From NCBI GenBank assembly GCA_001464165.1, contig LNEX01000332.1:1-58326 (forward strand): a stretch of DNA of 58,326 nucleotides, written 5' to 3'. Source of the stretch: a bacterium Ga0077546 (GTDB lineage: Bacteria; Cyanobacteriota; Vampirovibrionia; Obscuribacterales; Obscuribacteraceae). Positions 33,295-43,137 of this stretch are shown piece by piece (within the stretch, counting starts at the first letter, position 1; the number at the start of each line of letters is the position of its first letter). Under the pieces are notes generated by a model that had not been told where the DNA came from, made no database searches, and saw only the letters and a program-made list of their open reading frames with translations. A program made the translations under genes and the position numbers.

Positions 33295-34704
33295 TCAAAA
33301 AGGCATGCCACGACGTGTCTGACACGCAGAACATGTGCTCAAACCCTCCAAACGTGCGCCACAAAACATGCAAACATCGGCAGGGTTAAGCAGTGCCTGA
33401 TTTTCTGGTACTACAATTGCTTTCCAGCTTCCTGAAACAAAGCCATTACTCGTTGAATTGAGATGCTGCGCTTCAGCTTCACGGCCTAAGGTCTTGAGCA
33501 AATCGGCATAACTTTTGGTGATACTAAGAGTATCTGGATGTTGAAGACCAAGCAGCTTAGTGCGCAGTTGAAGGGCAATCTTGTACTGGTCTTCGGCGTC
33601 AGCATAACGTCCTTGAATGTGGTAGAGGCTAGCAAGATTATGCCTGCAAGTCGCAACGGTTGAATGTGTTTCTGCCTCAGAATAGCGACCTAACAAATAG
33701 TGCAATTTGGCTAAATAATTAGTTGTTTGGGCCACGGCGGGATGAAAATTACCCAAAACTGCCTGTTTAATTTGCAAAGAACGCCACCAAGACATCTCCG
33801 CCTGTCCATATTTTTCTATACTGAAGAAGACTTCGCCAATGCGATCTAAAGAACGGGCCAAGCGACTATCGCTTGCCGGATATGTTTCGGCAATTAGAAT
33901 CGCTTGGTTCCATAACTCCAAAGCACTATCGATTTGCCCTGCAGCAAAAGCACCTTCTGCAGCTTGCTGTAAATCCTCCCAAGTTTTTTCACTTACGGGA
34001 AAGGGTGTCGGCAACGGAGTGATTGACTCGTGGACCGCACTAGAATGAACAATGGGCGCCCCACTTTGACTCAGTTTAGCCTGATGCGTGGGTTTTACAG
34101 TCTTTATAGGCTGCTTAATTGCACTAGCCTGAGGGGGAGCATCTGAGGGGGATTGTCGCGACCAGGATGGGGCCTGATTTATTAAGCTCGTCACTCGCTT
34201 CGAACCTATTGTTTCACTAGAAGGGTTAGCCGACTGAGCGCACCTAATTAAATTTTCAGCCTCAGCATCCCTGTGGGTCATTTTTAACAATTCAGAATAG
34301 CTATGCAATAGCTGAATCACCGCAGGTTCGCTCGGTCCTAGAATTCTTGTCTTAATTGTCAAAGCCTGCTTGTATAAGGGCTCTGCCTGTCCATACTTCT
34401 GCTGCATATGATAAATAATTGCCAAATTGTGAGCGGCAACTGCAGACTTCAAATGATCATTGCCGTTAAGCTCGCGACAGATATCCAGCAAACGGCGCGC
34501 ATACTTTTCAGCTTGTCTAAACTTACCTTGCTTTCTGAAGGCCTCAGTAAGACCGTCCAGAGTCTGTATCAATCTATCGTCAGTCGATGCAAAATCTTCA
34601 GCTTCTTGCAAAGCTGCCATCCAAGTGGTCTCTGCGTAGCTATAATTGCCCTGGGAAACCGCTTGACGAGCAGTCTTAGAAAGCTTGAGCCATTGTGAGT
34701 TCAT
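33295..34704 (-). CDS. TPR protein with C-terminal zinc ribbon, 469 aa
   Basis: Two TPR blocks: residues 1-150 (42-residue TPR_12-type repeats, e.g. HNLAIIYHMQQKYGQAEPLYKQALTIKTRILG) and about 235-410, separated by a Ser/Pro/Gln-rich linker. It ends with a two-knuckle zinc ribbon CMFCG...CSACQTRRG. No signal peptide, so cytoplasmic. It is probably a scaffold for protein interactions. A close paralogue lies at 48774-49973 and lacks one internal repeat; a shorter relative is at 41763. AAGGTC precedes ATG. Confidence 0.85.
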   Translation of the reverse strand: MNSQWLKLSKTARQAVSQGNYSYAETTWMAALQEAEDFASTDDRLIQTLDGLTEAFRKQGKFRQAEKYARRLLDICRELNGNDHLKSAVAAHNLAIIYHMQQKYGQAEPLYKQALTIKTRILGPSEPAVIQLLHSYSELLKMTHRDAEAENLIRCAQSANPSSETIGSKRVTSLINQAPSWSRQSPSDAPPQASAIKQPIKTVKPTHQAKLSQSGAPIVHSSAVHESITPLPTPFPVSEKTWEDLQQAAEGAFAAGQIDSALELWNQAILIAETYPASDSRLARSLDRIGEVFFSIEKYGQAEMSWWRSLQIKQAVLGNFHPAVAQTTNYLAKLHYLLGRYSEAETHSTVATCRHNLASLYHIQGRYADAEDQYKIALQLRTKLLGLQHPDTLSITKSYADLLKTLGREAEAQHLNSTSNGFVSGSWKAIVVPENQALLNPADVCMFCGARLEGLSTCSACQTRRGMPF

Positions 34705-35555
34705 TTTTTGACCTTAAACTAAATAACTCAGATACGACACGAAGACTAGACAGATAAAAAATCACAAAAATGGCACTATCAGTATTTATGCCCTATTGAA
34801 TTAAAGCAAGAACAATATCTCGTTGATTCATACCAAATTTTAGATTTCAAAGTTAGAAGCAATTACGCAAATTCAAGGCATATTAAGACTTGGGCACTAG
34901 CACCAAAATGGAATAGTGTTGACACAATTGAATTTGTAGAGTTAACAAAAATAGGTCATTATCAGCTCAGCTACGTTCTATTTGCTAGTGACTAACCTTC
35001 GACAATAGCGATAAACGCCCTAAAACTAGATCATTCAATAGTGACACTGAATACAGTATCACCATTTTTGCTTTGGCGACAGCCCAAAACAGGCAGAAAC
35101 AAGACTATCGCTAGCTCTACCCGCACTTTAGTCAAGCAATTAAGCCCCCGCAAGCTGCGCGAGCTTAGCCACCACTTGCAGTGCTACAGACAACTCTAAA
35201 CTATTTTCACTAGCGGTAACTATGCTTTCGCTAACTTAGACACCATCAGTCAGGCAAACTTCTGTAAACTAATCCCTACTTGATTCAAACAATGCCCATA
35301 AGCTATGACTATGGTATCAATCTAAATTCAATAAATCAAAAGACCTACAAAACAAACGAAACGCAGCAAACACCGCCACTTAAGCTTCACACTCGCGCAC
35401 TTCAAGTGCTCTGAGTTAGCTTGAACACGTTATAGGCGCCCATCACTGCAAAAAACTTTGTGCTCAGCCGAAACGCTAGAGACCTGAATTGAGAAAACAA
35501 CGTACACCCGAGAATGTCTACTCGGTCTTTTAACCTCATCTAAAAACTGGAAAAT
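34705..35555. other. Gene-free region of 851 bases with a conserved control module
   Basis: It holds a palindrome (35041-35062) followed 229 bases later by ATGCCCATA-GCTA--ACTA-GGTATCA (35292-35321). The same pair, 225 bases apart, occurs at 42731-42752 and 42978-43007 before another orphan gene. TTGACACAATT near 34919 matches the arms of the inverted repeat at 42518-42610. No gene seen; a long untranslated leader or small RNA is possible. Confidence 0.45.
35041..35062. repeat. GTGACACT/AGTATCAC palindrome, copy 3
   Basis: Same pattern as 42731-42752 with one mismatch in the left half, followed by CATTTTTGC. Confidence 0.55.
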
Positions 35556-36293
35556 ATGAAGTTCGAATCACAAAAAGCGCTTCAGGAATATCTGCTCAAA
35601 AATATAAGTCTCACTGAGCTGCACATAGAAGGCAGTCAGGAGCTTATCGAGTTACCAGCACTGCCAGACAATATTACCTCGCTGCGAGTCGACAACTGTC
35701 CAAATTTAAAGGGTCTCCCTACCCTTCCATACTTCCTAACCAAGCTCCGTCTGTACAAATGCGAAAGCATTGAAAGCCTGCCAGCGCTGCCGCAGGGAGT
35801 GACTCACTTAAACATCTACAGCTGCCTAAAGTTAAAATGCTTGCCAACACTTCCAAGCAAACTAGCGCTGTTATGGATAGATGACTGTCCTCTAGAACAC
35901 CTACCCACACTTCCTGAAACCGTGTATTTATTGCACATATACAACTGCCTAAACCTAAAACGTTTGCCGGCCATACCTGGGGCAGTAGAAACAATGCGCA
36001 TAAGCAAGTGCATTCAGATAAAAGCCATGCCGGCAGTGCCAAGTAGTTTGCGTCAGCTACTGGTACGAAGATTGAATCTTATGGCCTTACCAGCGCTGCC
36101 AGCAGAGCTAAACAATCTAACAATTGAGTATTGCGAACTTCTAGCGAACATACCGGCACTCCCCGAAAACCTAAAGAACTTACGTGTTTTCGGTTGCAGC
36201 GCCATAGAATGTTTGCCGAAATTCCACAGCAAGATTGAAAAAGTGCTTGTACAAAAATGTCCAAACCTAAAGACCATCAAACTAAAGAAATGA
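35556..36293 (+). CDS. Leucine-rich-repeat protein with cysteine-ladder repeats, 245 aa
   Basis: About nine repeats of 20-21 residues with the pattern LPALPxxLxxLxIxxCxxLxx, covering residues 15-245 almost completely. The LPxLPxxL spacing is like the short bacterial LRRs of YopM/IpaH-type proteins, but the usual asparagine position is mostly cysteine, giving a cysteine ladder. No signal peptide or catalytic (NEL ligase) domain is seen. The stop overlaps the start of the next membrane-protein gene (ATGA). A decayed copy lies at 37054-37333. Probably a protein-binding solenoid. Confidence 0.85.
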   Translation: MKFESQKALQEYLLKNISLTELHIEGSQELIELPALPDNITSLRVDNCPNLKGLPTLPYFLTKLRLYKCESIESLPALPQGVTHLNIYSCLKLKCLPTLPSKLALLWIDDCPLEHLPTLPETVYLLHIYNCLNLKRLPAIPGAVETMRISKCIQIKAMPAVPSSLRQLLVRRLNLMALPALPAELNNLTIEYCELLANIPALPENLKNLRVFGCSAIECLPKFHSKIEKVLVQKCPNLKTIKLKK

Positions 36294-36706
36294 ACACAAA
36301 AATCGAAGGCTCCCTTACACGAGCGGCCATAGCTATGGCTATTCTCGCCACTAGCATTGTTATTTACAAGTTGACGGGCTTAAGATATTTTTCTGTAGCT
36401 GTGAACGGAGCAGGCTGGTTTATTCTACTGGCTTGCATTGCCCTGACTGTAACGATTCACTCGTTTATCAAGGTAGCACTGACGAAGAATTTCGGTTTGT
36501 CAATTAGTAGCAGTCCACTAGCGAATTTCATTGACAACACTCTAGTGTTCATCAGTTACGGCATAGCGACGGTTTTAGGCGCATCACTCGCACCAAATAT
36601 GGTGGTTATATCATCAGCAAATACAGTTCTGGGCTTCTCTCTGCTACTTGGCGTAGGTTTGGCGCTGGCTGACCTGATCAGCGATCTACTGGTGCCTAAA
36701 CAGTAA
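36290..36706 (+). CDS. Four-helix membrane protein, 138 aa
   Basis: ATG 36290 overlaps the LRR stop in ATGA, so translational coupling is likely; the longer frame from 36257 lies within the LRR gene. Four hydrophobic segments (about residues 11-30, 41-63, 84-103 and 110-130 of this start). Not recognised. The tight coupling suggests it works with the LRR protein, perhaps as its membrane partner. Confidence 0.65.
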   Translation: MNTKIEGSLTRAAIAMAILATSIVIYKLTGLRYFSVAVNGAGWFILLACIALTVTIHSFIKVALTKNFGLSISSSPLANFIDNTLVFISYGIATVLGASLAPNMVVISSANTVLGFSLLLGVGLALADLISDLLVPKQ

Positions 36707-36755
36707 ACGGACGAACAGCTTTCCTAATGTAATTTACACACCAATTGATAAAATC

Positions 36756-36929
36756 ATGCAAACAAATCCAAACGGTAAGCCTGATCCATTCGCTCCCGAA
36801 TATAAAGACTACAAAGTCACTAAGCTGCCACAGGGAATCGCTATCAACTATAGCTTCTTTAAACGTGAAACTCACCTACTTCCAAAACCCGCAGGTCATA
36901 AGGTCTCCCCTAATAGTCGCGCAGAATAG
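36756..36929 (+). CDS. Small orphan protein, 57 aa
   Basis: Reads MQTNPNGKPDPFAPEYKDYKVTKLP... and ends with a basic tail. Composition (Pro, Lys, Tyr, Asn) looks coding, better than the overlapping frame from 36745, which is Ser/Leu/Ile-rich and shadow-like. Not recognised. Confidence 0.45.
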   Translation: MQTNPNGKPDPFAPEYKDYKVTKLPQGIAINYSFFKRETHLLPKPAGHKVSPNSRAE

Positions 36930-37053
36930 CTGTCTAAGTGACATCCGAACATATCCACAATTATCATCGCAACAGCGAAAAACCATGAGGATATGAACGC
37001 CGTGGCATCCAACTGGATGCCACATTCTTAAACACAACCATTAATTACAAACC

Positions 37054-37333
37054 ATGCAATTTCAATCTGAAACAGCCTTAAAATCATTCGTGGATTACTG
37101 ACATTGCTATCTATACCTGCGGTGCTCTAACTAGCTTGCCCACAGTACCGCCCTCAGTCAAGGGCATAGAGATAGCCGAATGCCACGGCTTGACCACTCT
37201 CCCTGAGATCCCCGCGACAGTGAACGAGCTCACTGTCAGAGATTGCAACAATCTTAGTCATTGGCCAAAAGTATAACGTTGCCTGCAACATCTGCTGATA
37301 GAAAGGTGCGCCGCTCTTAAGAATTTGCGTTGA
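37054..37333 (+). pseudogene. Decayed LRR paralogue
   Basis: ATG 37054 starts MQFQSETALKSF, like MKFESQKALQEY of the intact LRR gene, then meets TGA. In the next frame the repeats continue (CGALTSLPTVPPSVKGIEIAEC and CHGLTTLPEIP), interrupted by a TAA at 37274-37276 and ending at 37331-37333 with CAALKNLR. So it carries one frameshift, one nonsense codon and fewer repeats than the 35556 gene. Confidence 0.7.
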
Positions 37334-37364
37334 CTGAAAAAACCGTAGATTGATTCAGTCGAAG

Positions 37365-37394
37365 AAAAAGGTTAGCAACTCTGCCAACCTTTTT
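37365..37394 (+). terminator. Intrinsic terminator
   Basis: AAAAAGGTT pairs with AACCTTTTT (37386-37394), with GC/GC inside. It stands 32 bases after the LRR remnant. Confidence 0.8.
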
Positions 37395-37594
37395 CTCTCT
37401 GTTTTCCTACTTACGAATTGACTTTTTTTTGCGCTTTAATTAACTTTTTAGTTAACAAATGCCGAGGGTATGGTTTTGTCACAGATAAAAAAGTAAGTTG
37501 TAAAGCGAAAAGACAAGCACTATATCAGACGCTTCAGTCTTTTCGATTACTACCCCCACAATTGAAACAGCCTAAGAAAGCTTAGGGAGAAAAG

Positions 37595-37857
37595 ATGATG
37601 GAAGAGCCAACGATTTACGAGCAACAAACTAATACGCAAGCCAAAGCAATCGACCTCAGAGCTGAGCTGGCAAAGTTGTCTGCAACAGAAGGCAATTTGA
37701 ATGGTTCGAGCAGGCAAACAAAGAAAAATTCAACGCAAAAGCGGCTTTGAAAGAAGTTAAAAGTGGCAATCTGATTGCCGCCTTCAAGGCCGTATCAGCC
37801 TACGAATACTGGATAAAGGATGACAGAGAGAAGGGCTCTCTTCGCCTCAACGCTTAA
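37595..37857 (+). pseudogene. Orphan small protein gene with one-base frameshift
   Basis: GGGAGA precedes ATG 37595. The first frame reads MMEEPTIYEQQTNTQAKA.. and ends at 37750. After AATTT (near 37695) the downstream frame FEWFEQANKEKFNAKAALKEVKSG.. is clearly coding to the TAA at 37855-37857. Adding one T to the TTT run joins them into an 88-residue helical protein, as at 3660 and 53870. Not recognised. Confidence 0.55.
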
Positions 37858-37866
37858 GATAAGAAC

Positions 37867-38904
37867 TTATCTGCGGTACTCAAAGTGCCAGGGATCCTTA
37901 GGCAAATTCGGCCAATACCAGCCAGCCTTAGCAAGATAAGGCAGAGCCGCACCGTAGTTTTGAATATCAACAGCAAGACCCAACTCATGCATAGACGTGC
38001 CCGGCCAGGCGACTGGTGATACGTTCACCAGGTTCTTGTAGAGTCTTGTTTGCTCACGGTAAGATCGCCATGATGAGTTAATTTCAAGCTCGACTCCATG
38101 TTTCTTTGCTGTCTCAAATGCTGATTGAAAAGCATCAGCGGCCCGAGGGGCGAGAAATTGGTTGCTGCCGCGCTCCCCTATTTCTTCTAAGCGACTATAA
38201 CGCCCTGATTCCATCTCAATTCGGTGATGATCATCATTAAAAGGCGAAACTATATCAACCTGCCTCAAGTGAATCTTTCCAGCTTCGTCTTTGTGAGTGA
38301 GCAAATTCAAGGAAAGACCCTGACCACTCTCCTGCGTTTTTGCCCAAATTAAAATCTTCATTGCCAACTCAGGCCGCGCAGCCAGCTCACGCACTCCTTC
38401 AATTGTTGCATTTAACTTATTAGCATTCAACAAACCTGCTAGCTTGTTAGCTTTGTCTAGTGACAACTTAGACAATAGCTGGCCTTCACCGATGTCGAAC
38501 CAGAGGCTGTACTTACCGGTACCAGCTTCAATTCTATGGTGCTGGTTGTTAAAACTGGATACCACATCAATATTCTTGAGGCGCTCCTTGCCACTTGCAT
38601 CTTTAACTGTGAGTAACATAAGAGAGTAACCATCGCCATCCGAAATTGTCTTAGTACGCTTCAAGATTCTCAAAGCTTGATCCGGATCTAAAGAAAGTGT
38701 CTTAAGCACACTGAGCGAAGCGTTAAGCTCATTGCTGTCCAGATGGGTGGCTAACGCTTTGGCCTTCTGAAACTCTTGGTCTGTAAGCTCCGGTGAGCGG
38801 ACAAGCCGCTCGACAGTAGAAGCTACCCTTGAAACGTCTAGAAGATTGAGACTGACTTCAATTTCTTTAGGCGCGACTGGAGTTAACTGTTCGAGTCTCG
38901 GCAT
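37867..38904 (-). CDS. M15-family D,D-carboxypeptidase/dipeptidase with duplicated N-terminal domain
   Basis: The C-terminal ~110 residues are a VanY/M15 peptidase domain: SSWRSYREQTRLY, zinc ligands in SMHELGLAVDI (H and D) and the final WHFEYR histidine. It would cleave D-Ala or related peptide bonds in peptidoglycan. The N-terminal part contains two tandem copies of an unknown ~95-residue unit, each ending in VVSSFNNQHHRIE..GKYS or IVSPFNDDHHRIE..GRYS. No signal peptide is obvious; ATG 38904 (AAGGTG 10 bases upstream) is preferred over TTG 38952. Being convergent with the small gene at 37595, it is separated from it by 9 bases. Confidence 0.85.
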   Translation of the reverse strand: MPRLEQLTPVAPKEIEVSLNLLDVSRVASTVERLVRSPELTDQEFQKAKALATHLDSNELNASLSVLKTLSLDPDQALRILKRTKTISDGDGYSLMLLTVKDASGKERLKNIDVVSSFNNQHHRIEAGTGKYSLWFDIGEGQLLSKLSLDKANKLAGLLNANKLNATIEGVRELAARPELAMKILIWAKTQESGQGLSLNLLTHKDEAGKIHLRQVDIVSPFNDDHHRIEMESGRYSRLEEIGERGSNQFLAPRAADAFQSAFETAKKHGVELEINSSWRSYREQTRLYKNLVNVSPVAWPGTSMHELGLAVDIQNYGAALPYLAKAGWYWPNLPKDPWHFEYRR

Positions 38905-39103
38905 CGTAAATGCTTCACCTTTTCTATTGTTAGACCTACATCCACCGAACAATCCGCCGAAACATCAAACTGACGCTCCGCTAAATGTCGATACACTATT
39001 CCCTCATGTACCATGAAGCTTTAAGTGTGACTATTCCATATCTAAAAATTGGCAAGTTCAATGCCTCACGATTTCTAGCCTTCGCGATTTCTAACAAGCT
39101 GGT

Positions 39104-40919
39104 TCAATTTTCCAGGGTTTGTTTCGATTGCGGACCAGCTTTAGGCAAAGTGAACCAAATTGTTGAACCACCGCCATTATTGTTCATAGCACCAATTTCG
39201 CCATCGTGCGCAGTGACAAGCGCCTTGCAAATGGCCAAACCAAGACCTGTTCCATGGGCAGCATCTGAAAGATGACTTTGCTGAAACTTCAAAAAGACCG
39301 TGTCAATTTTATCAGTGGCAATACCTCGGCCCTGGTCGATCACACTAAACAAAAGAGAGCTGACATGCTCTTGCACTACAACTCTTATCACGGTGTCGTG
39401 CTGCGAAAATTTGAGGGCATTGCTGAGTAAATTGACCAGAACTTGAATAATTCTGTCAGCATCGACTTTAAGCGATACCTGCGGACAGACAACATCAATT
39501 TGGGTTCGCTGCCTCTGAGCCAAGTCGTCAACTATATCAACCGCTCTTAGCAGAAGTGATTTAGCTTCTACATCTCGCAGAGAAAGCTTGAAACCTGATG
39601 CCTCGATTCGCTCTAAGTCAAGAAAGTCTGTAATTAGTGAAAGGGCCAAGGTAAGATTTCTATCGGCTCGATTTACCAAACTACTACCTTGATCGTTCAG
39701 CTGGCCGCCCGCTCCTCGACGCAATTGATCAAGAGCGGCCTGCAGCGAAGTCAACGGGCTTCTAATGTCATGGCTGATCATGTTGAAAAAATCTTTCTTG
39801 AACTCATCTAACTCATATCGCTCGGAGATGTCGCTAATAACAACAAGAGGGCGCTGAATACCTGCCAGAACAATTTCCTGACAAATTACGTCAACTGGTA
39901 AAGCCTGATCAAGCTTGCTCTGTAAAAAGCACTCTAATCGCCTTCCACTGCCACGATTCGCTATCAACTTATCAATGTTGATCTTGTTAAGAGTAGCGAC
40001 ATCTTGAAGCAAATCAGATAAAGACAATCCGAACATCTCTGCAGCACTGTAGCCAGTCAGAGTTTGCATAGCGACATTGGAAGAATCTATTTTGTTAGCC
40101 TCGTCAAGCGTAACCAATCCAACCGGAATGGTGTTCACCACCATTGAATAGCGTTTTTCTCGTTCTCTAAGCTCAGACTCCATCTCACCGCGAAGAGTAA
40201 CCATCTCCTCAAAGGCTCTATTCAAGCCGCTGACTTGCAGGCAGATTTGGAGACTCATTTCTCGACCAGAGAACAATCTTTCTCATAAGAATCTTCAATC
40301 TATTTACAGTAGATTTGTTGAAATAAAGACTTAGTGCCACACTTAAAGAAATATTTGCTAGACAGCCGAAAGTACCTAGTATCTGGATGATGTGCCGAAG
40401 TCGAGACTCATTCTTTGACAGCAGTTCTATTCTCGCCGCTTCTTTTTCGTTCACCTTGTCGACTTGAGTAGTTAGAGCATTAATTTGAGGCTGAAAACGC
40501 CTAACCAACTTCACTGCAGCCAAAAGATTGTCACCAGAGCTCTTCTCCTCAAAACTGCTGGTAATAGTTCGAACAGTAGCAATGCACTCAGAGTATGAAT
40601 CTTGGAGAGAACTCCCATGTACCAGACGCTCAAACTCTGCTAACTCCTGATCTAGTTCCTGATTCTTCAATTTTAAAAGATTCTCTTGCCAACTCTTGAG
40701 GCGCGGATCACTCTGCACGACAGCATTGGTGAATAGACCAACCTCCTCAAATACGTTTCTTATAATTGCCGAAGTTTGAGCTGCCACTAGACGAGAACGA
40801 GTGAGATCGGCGGCTTGCTCGTCAGCGTGAGCCGATAGCCAAGACAAGGTGATCACTAGCGTGAGATCGAACACGAGAGGCAATATAAGCAACAATAGAG
40901 CTTTGTGTGCGAGGGTCAT
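39104..40919 (-). pseudogene. Membrane sensor histidine kinase, split by a frameshift in the HAMP region
   Basis: The first frame (40919 to 40218) encodes two membrane helices (about residues 7-29 and 175-200) flanking a helical sensor, then stops in the HAMP linker. The second (to 39104) continues with HAMP end, PAS (VVNTIPVGLVTLDEANKI), HisKA (NMISHDIRSPL) and HATPase_c (NLLSNALKF, DQGRG, GTGLGLAIC). Together they make one ordinary kinase of about 600 residues; the frames overlap by 59 bases around 40250. It is divergent from the response regulator at 41044, its likely partner. All catalytic residues are intact, so the split may be a sequencing error. Confidence 0.8.
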
Positions 40920-41043
40920 TGAGCCTGAATGCTTGCAGCAGAGAAACTAGGTATAACGTCGTGTCTATTGTATCCTTATCAAAACTAGCTGGTTTGGGTT
41001 AAGGTGGACGCGAGCTCTTGAAAACAGCAATTAGAGAGGCTAG

Positions 41044-41709
41044 ATGTTTCGAATTCTCTTAGTTGATGATGACACTGACCTGTGTACCTCTGTCAAGAAT
41101 TCACTGGCCCTGGAAGGCATGGAGACTGACTGCGCCTACGATGCGGAAACAGCCCTAGCAATGCTATCGAGAACAATCTTTGATGTGCTTGTAATTGATT
41201 GGAAACTTCCGGCCAAGAGTGGCCTTGACCTTTGCCGTGATTTTAGAGAATTAGGCGGAACATCCCCAATCATTATGCTGACAGGAAGAGACAAAATTGA
41301 AGATAAAGAACGTGGTTTTGGAGCTGGCGTCGATGATTACCTAACCAAACCATTCCATGTCAAAGAACTGGCCTTGCGTATAAATGCCTTATTAAAAAGA
41401 AGCAGAACCGATGATATCTTATCTTTTAGAGATTTGAGGTTTCATACTCGCCAAAGAAAGCTCTACCGAAACGAAACAGAGATTATTCTTTCACCAACTC
41501 AATACAACCTGCTTGAGTTTTTGATGAGACATCCAGATCAAAGCTTTCGCTCTGAAACACTGCTCGCCAGAATCTGGCCTGCCGATAGCGACGCCACAGA
41601 GCAAACAGTTAGAACGTACATAATGCGACTGCGAAAAGTACTCGACATAGAAGGTGAGAGCACCTACATTGAAAACCGCTACGGTATTGGTTATCAATTG
41701 AACGGGTAA
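41044..41709 (+). CDS. OmpR/PhoB-family response regulator
   Basis: 221 aa. The receiver domain has acidic pocket LLVDDD, phospho-acceptor D in VLVIDWKLP, T in MLTGRD and K in YLTKPF. The C-terminal winged helix (residues 125-220) has the typical LSPTQYNLLEFLMRHPDQSFRSETLLARIWP and TVRTYIMRLRKVLD recognition helix. It binds DNA as a phosphorylated dimer. GAGG lies 6 bases before ATG. Divergent from the kinase gene across 124 bases, where a shared autoregulated promoter is likely. Confidence 0.95.
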   Translation: MFRILLVDDDTDLCTSVKNSLALEGMETDCAYDAETALAMLSRTIFDVLVIDWKLPAKSGLDLCRDFRELGGTSPIIMLTGRDKIEDKERGFGAGVDDYLTKPFHVKELALRINALLKRSRTDDILSFRDLRFHTRQRKLYRNETEIILSPTQYNLLEFLMRHPDQSFRSETLLARIWPADSDATEQTVRTYIMRLRKVLDIEGESTYIENRYGIGYQLNG

Positions 41710-41762
41710 TTTCATAAGTGTTTAAAACGAGTCCGTAAAATAGTTTGCTTCCACGGGGTCAT

Positions 41763-42467
41763 CTATGTAAGCTGTTCTCCTGTGAAAACTATCTTGGCAC
41801 TCTTTCCTGTGCAACGAATACACCACTCGGCTTCCATTGACACGCCACATAGTTCGCACACAGGAAAACTCAATCTTCTTTTCCTCAGACCTGTTACGGT
41901 TGGTGCAAAATTGTCATTCAGATTACCAGAGGCACTCTTTACTAACTGGCGCTCGTTAAGGTCGGCACGGCTCTGATTGTTATTAGCTAGAGAAGCCGCC
42001 GCAATAAGAGGGTCAATAGACGGACTAGTCATGCCCTCCAAAACGGCAATATTACTAGCAATTTCAAGCAAGATTGGATGGCTAGGTTCATAGACACGGC
42101 GATAGATAGCAAAAGCTTTTTTACTCATGTCAATTGCATCGGCCAACTTAGCTTGATGAAAGTAAAGTTCAGCTACTAAGTTCATTGTTTTAGCAATCTC
42201 TAGGGCACTAGCATTGCTCAGCTTTGTTTTGATGTTCCAGCACTGACCAAGAAAATGCTCAGCCAAACTATATTTCTGTTGCCTCAATAGCGCTCGACTG
42301 AGGCCGTCTAAGCTATATGCAGAGCGAAAATCTCTAGCACCAAAATGCTGAGCTATCAGCACTGCCATAGCCCACATCGCTTCTGAGTACACATAATTTA
42401 CGGCAGCATCGGCCTGCTCGGCCTGAGTCTTATAAATATTCCAATCACGTTCGAGATAATCTAGCAT
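41763..42467 (-). CDS. Short TPR protein with C-terminal zinc ribbon, 234 aa
   Basis: Three or four TPR-like repeats (residues 1-145), an Asn/Ser-rich linker and a zinc ribbon CELCG...CIRCTG near the end. Same layout as the 469- and 399-aa proteins at 33295 and 48774, but only one TPR block. ATG 42467 is preferred; the frame extends to TTG 42485. It is convergent with the response regulator gene, 53 bases apart. Probably a cytoplasmic scaffold. Confidence 0.75.
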   Translation of the reverse strand: MLDYLERDWNIYKTQAEQADAAVNYVYSEAMWAMAVLIAQHFGARDFRSAYSLDGLSRALLRQQKYSLAEHFLGQCWNIKTKLSNASALEIAKTMNLVAELYFHQAKLADAIDMSKKAFAIYRRVYEPSHPILLEIASNIAVLEGMTSPSIDPLIAAASLANNNQSRADLNERQLVKSASGNLNDNFAPTVTGLRKRRLSFPVCELCGVSMEAEWCIRCTGKSAKIVFTGEQLT

Positions 42468-42485
42468 CGTTTCTCGTTGAACCAA

Positions 42486-43137
42486 AAGATTTTGGAGTGG
42501 AAGTGTACAACAGTAATTGTGTCAAAAATGTATACTTCTAATTTAGAGCGGAAAGAGAAAGCGAAAGAGAAAGAGAGAGCGGCTGTCTCGTGAATGTTTT
42601 TGACACAATTGCTGCAGTAGACTTTGTGAGGCACAAACATAATCATTGCCTTAGTCTAGCCGCGACAGTTCGTTTCAAGAATATAGTTTTTAACTTTACT
42701 CAAGACAAGTCGGTGATACGACACCTTTTAGTGATACTGTATTAAGTATCACTATTTTGCTTGCAAACAATCTAAAATTACCTCAAAATTTCCTCGCGAA
42801 GCTATTACAGCAACACTGGCGAGAAAAACACGCTAGCACAATTCGCGCCAAGTTTTCGCACCATAAGCAGTGCCTCAATCACCAATGACTCCAAGCGCGA
42901 CACCAGCGAGTGTTTCTGCTAACGGCGCTATGGCGAGCCGAGGATAAAGGCCTAACAAGGATCGCTTGATTTCTCGGATGCCCATAGGCTAACACTAAGG
43001 TATCACTTTAATTTCAATCAAATCAGAGCCAAGAACCCAACCAAAACACAGAGAGCGCCTTCACTACAACTCATAACCTCAACACCTATGGTGTTGAGAT
43101 TTGGTCTGTCAAACAAACAAACAAACAATAGGTTCAC
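42486..43137. other. Gene-free region of 652 bases with repeats
   Basis: Contains a long inverted repeat (AATTGTGTCAAAAA near 42518-42531 and TTTTTGACACAATT near 42597-42610) around a polypurine GGAAAGAGAAAG tract; a palindrome (42731-42752); and the ATGCCCATA-GCTA-ACTA-GGTATCA block (42978-43007). A tandem CAAA repeat (43109-43126) ends next to the start of the next gene. No gene seen. Confidence 0.5.
42731..42752. repeat. GTGATACT/AGTATCAC palindrome, copy 4
   Basis: 8-bp arms GTGATACT and AGTATCAC separated by 6 bases, followed by TATTTTGCTTGC, close to the tail after copies 1 and 3. Confidence 0.6.

Noticed and set aside
36745..36996. 83-aa open frame as a gene
   Set aside because: Shadow of the better 36756-36929 frame; composition is Ser/Ile-rich and it has no ribosome binding site.
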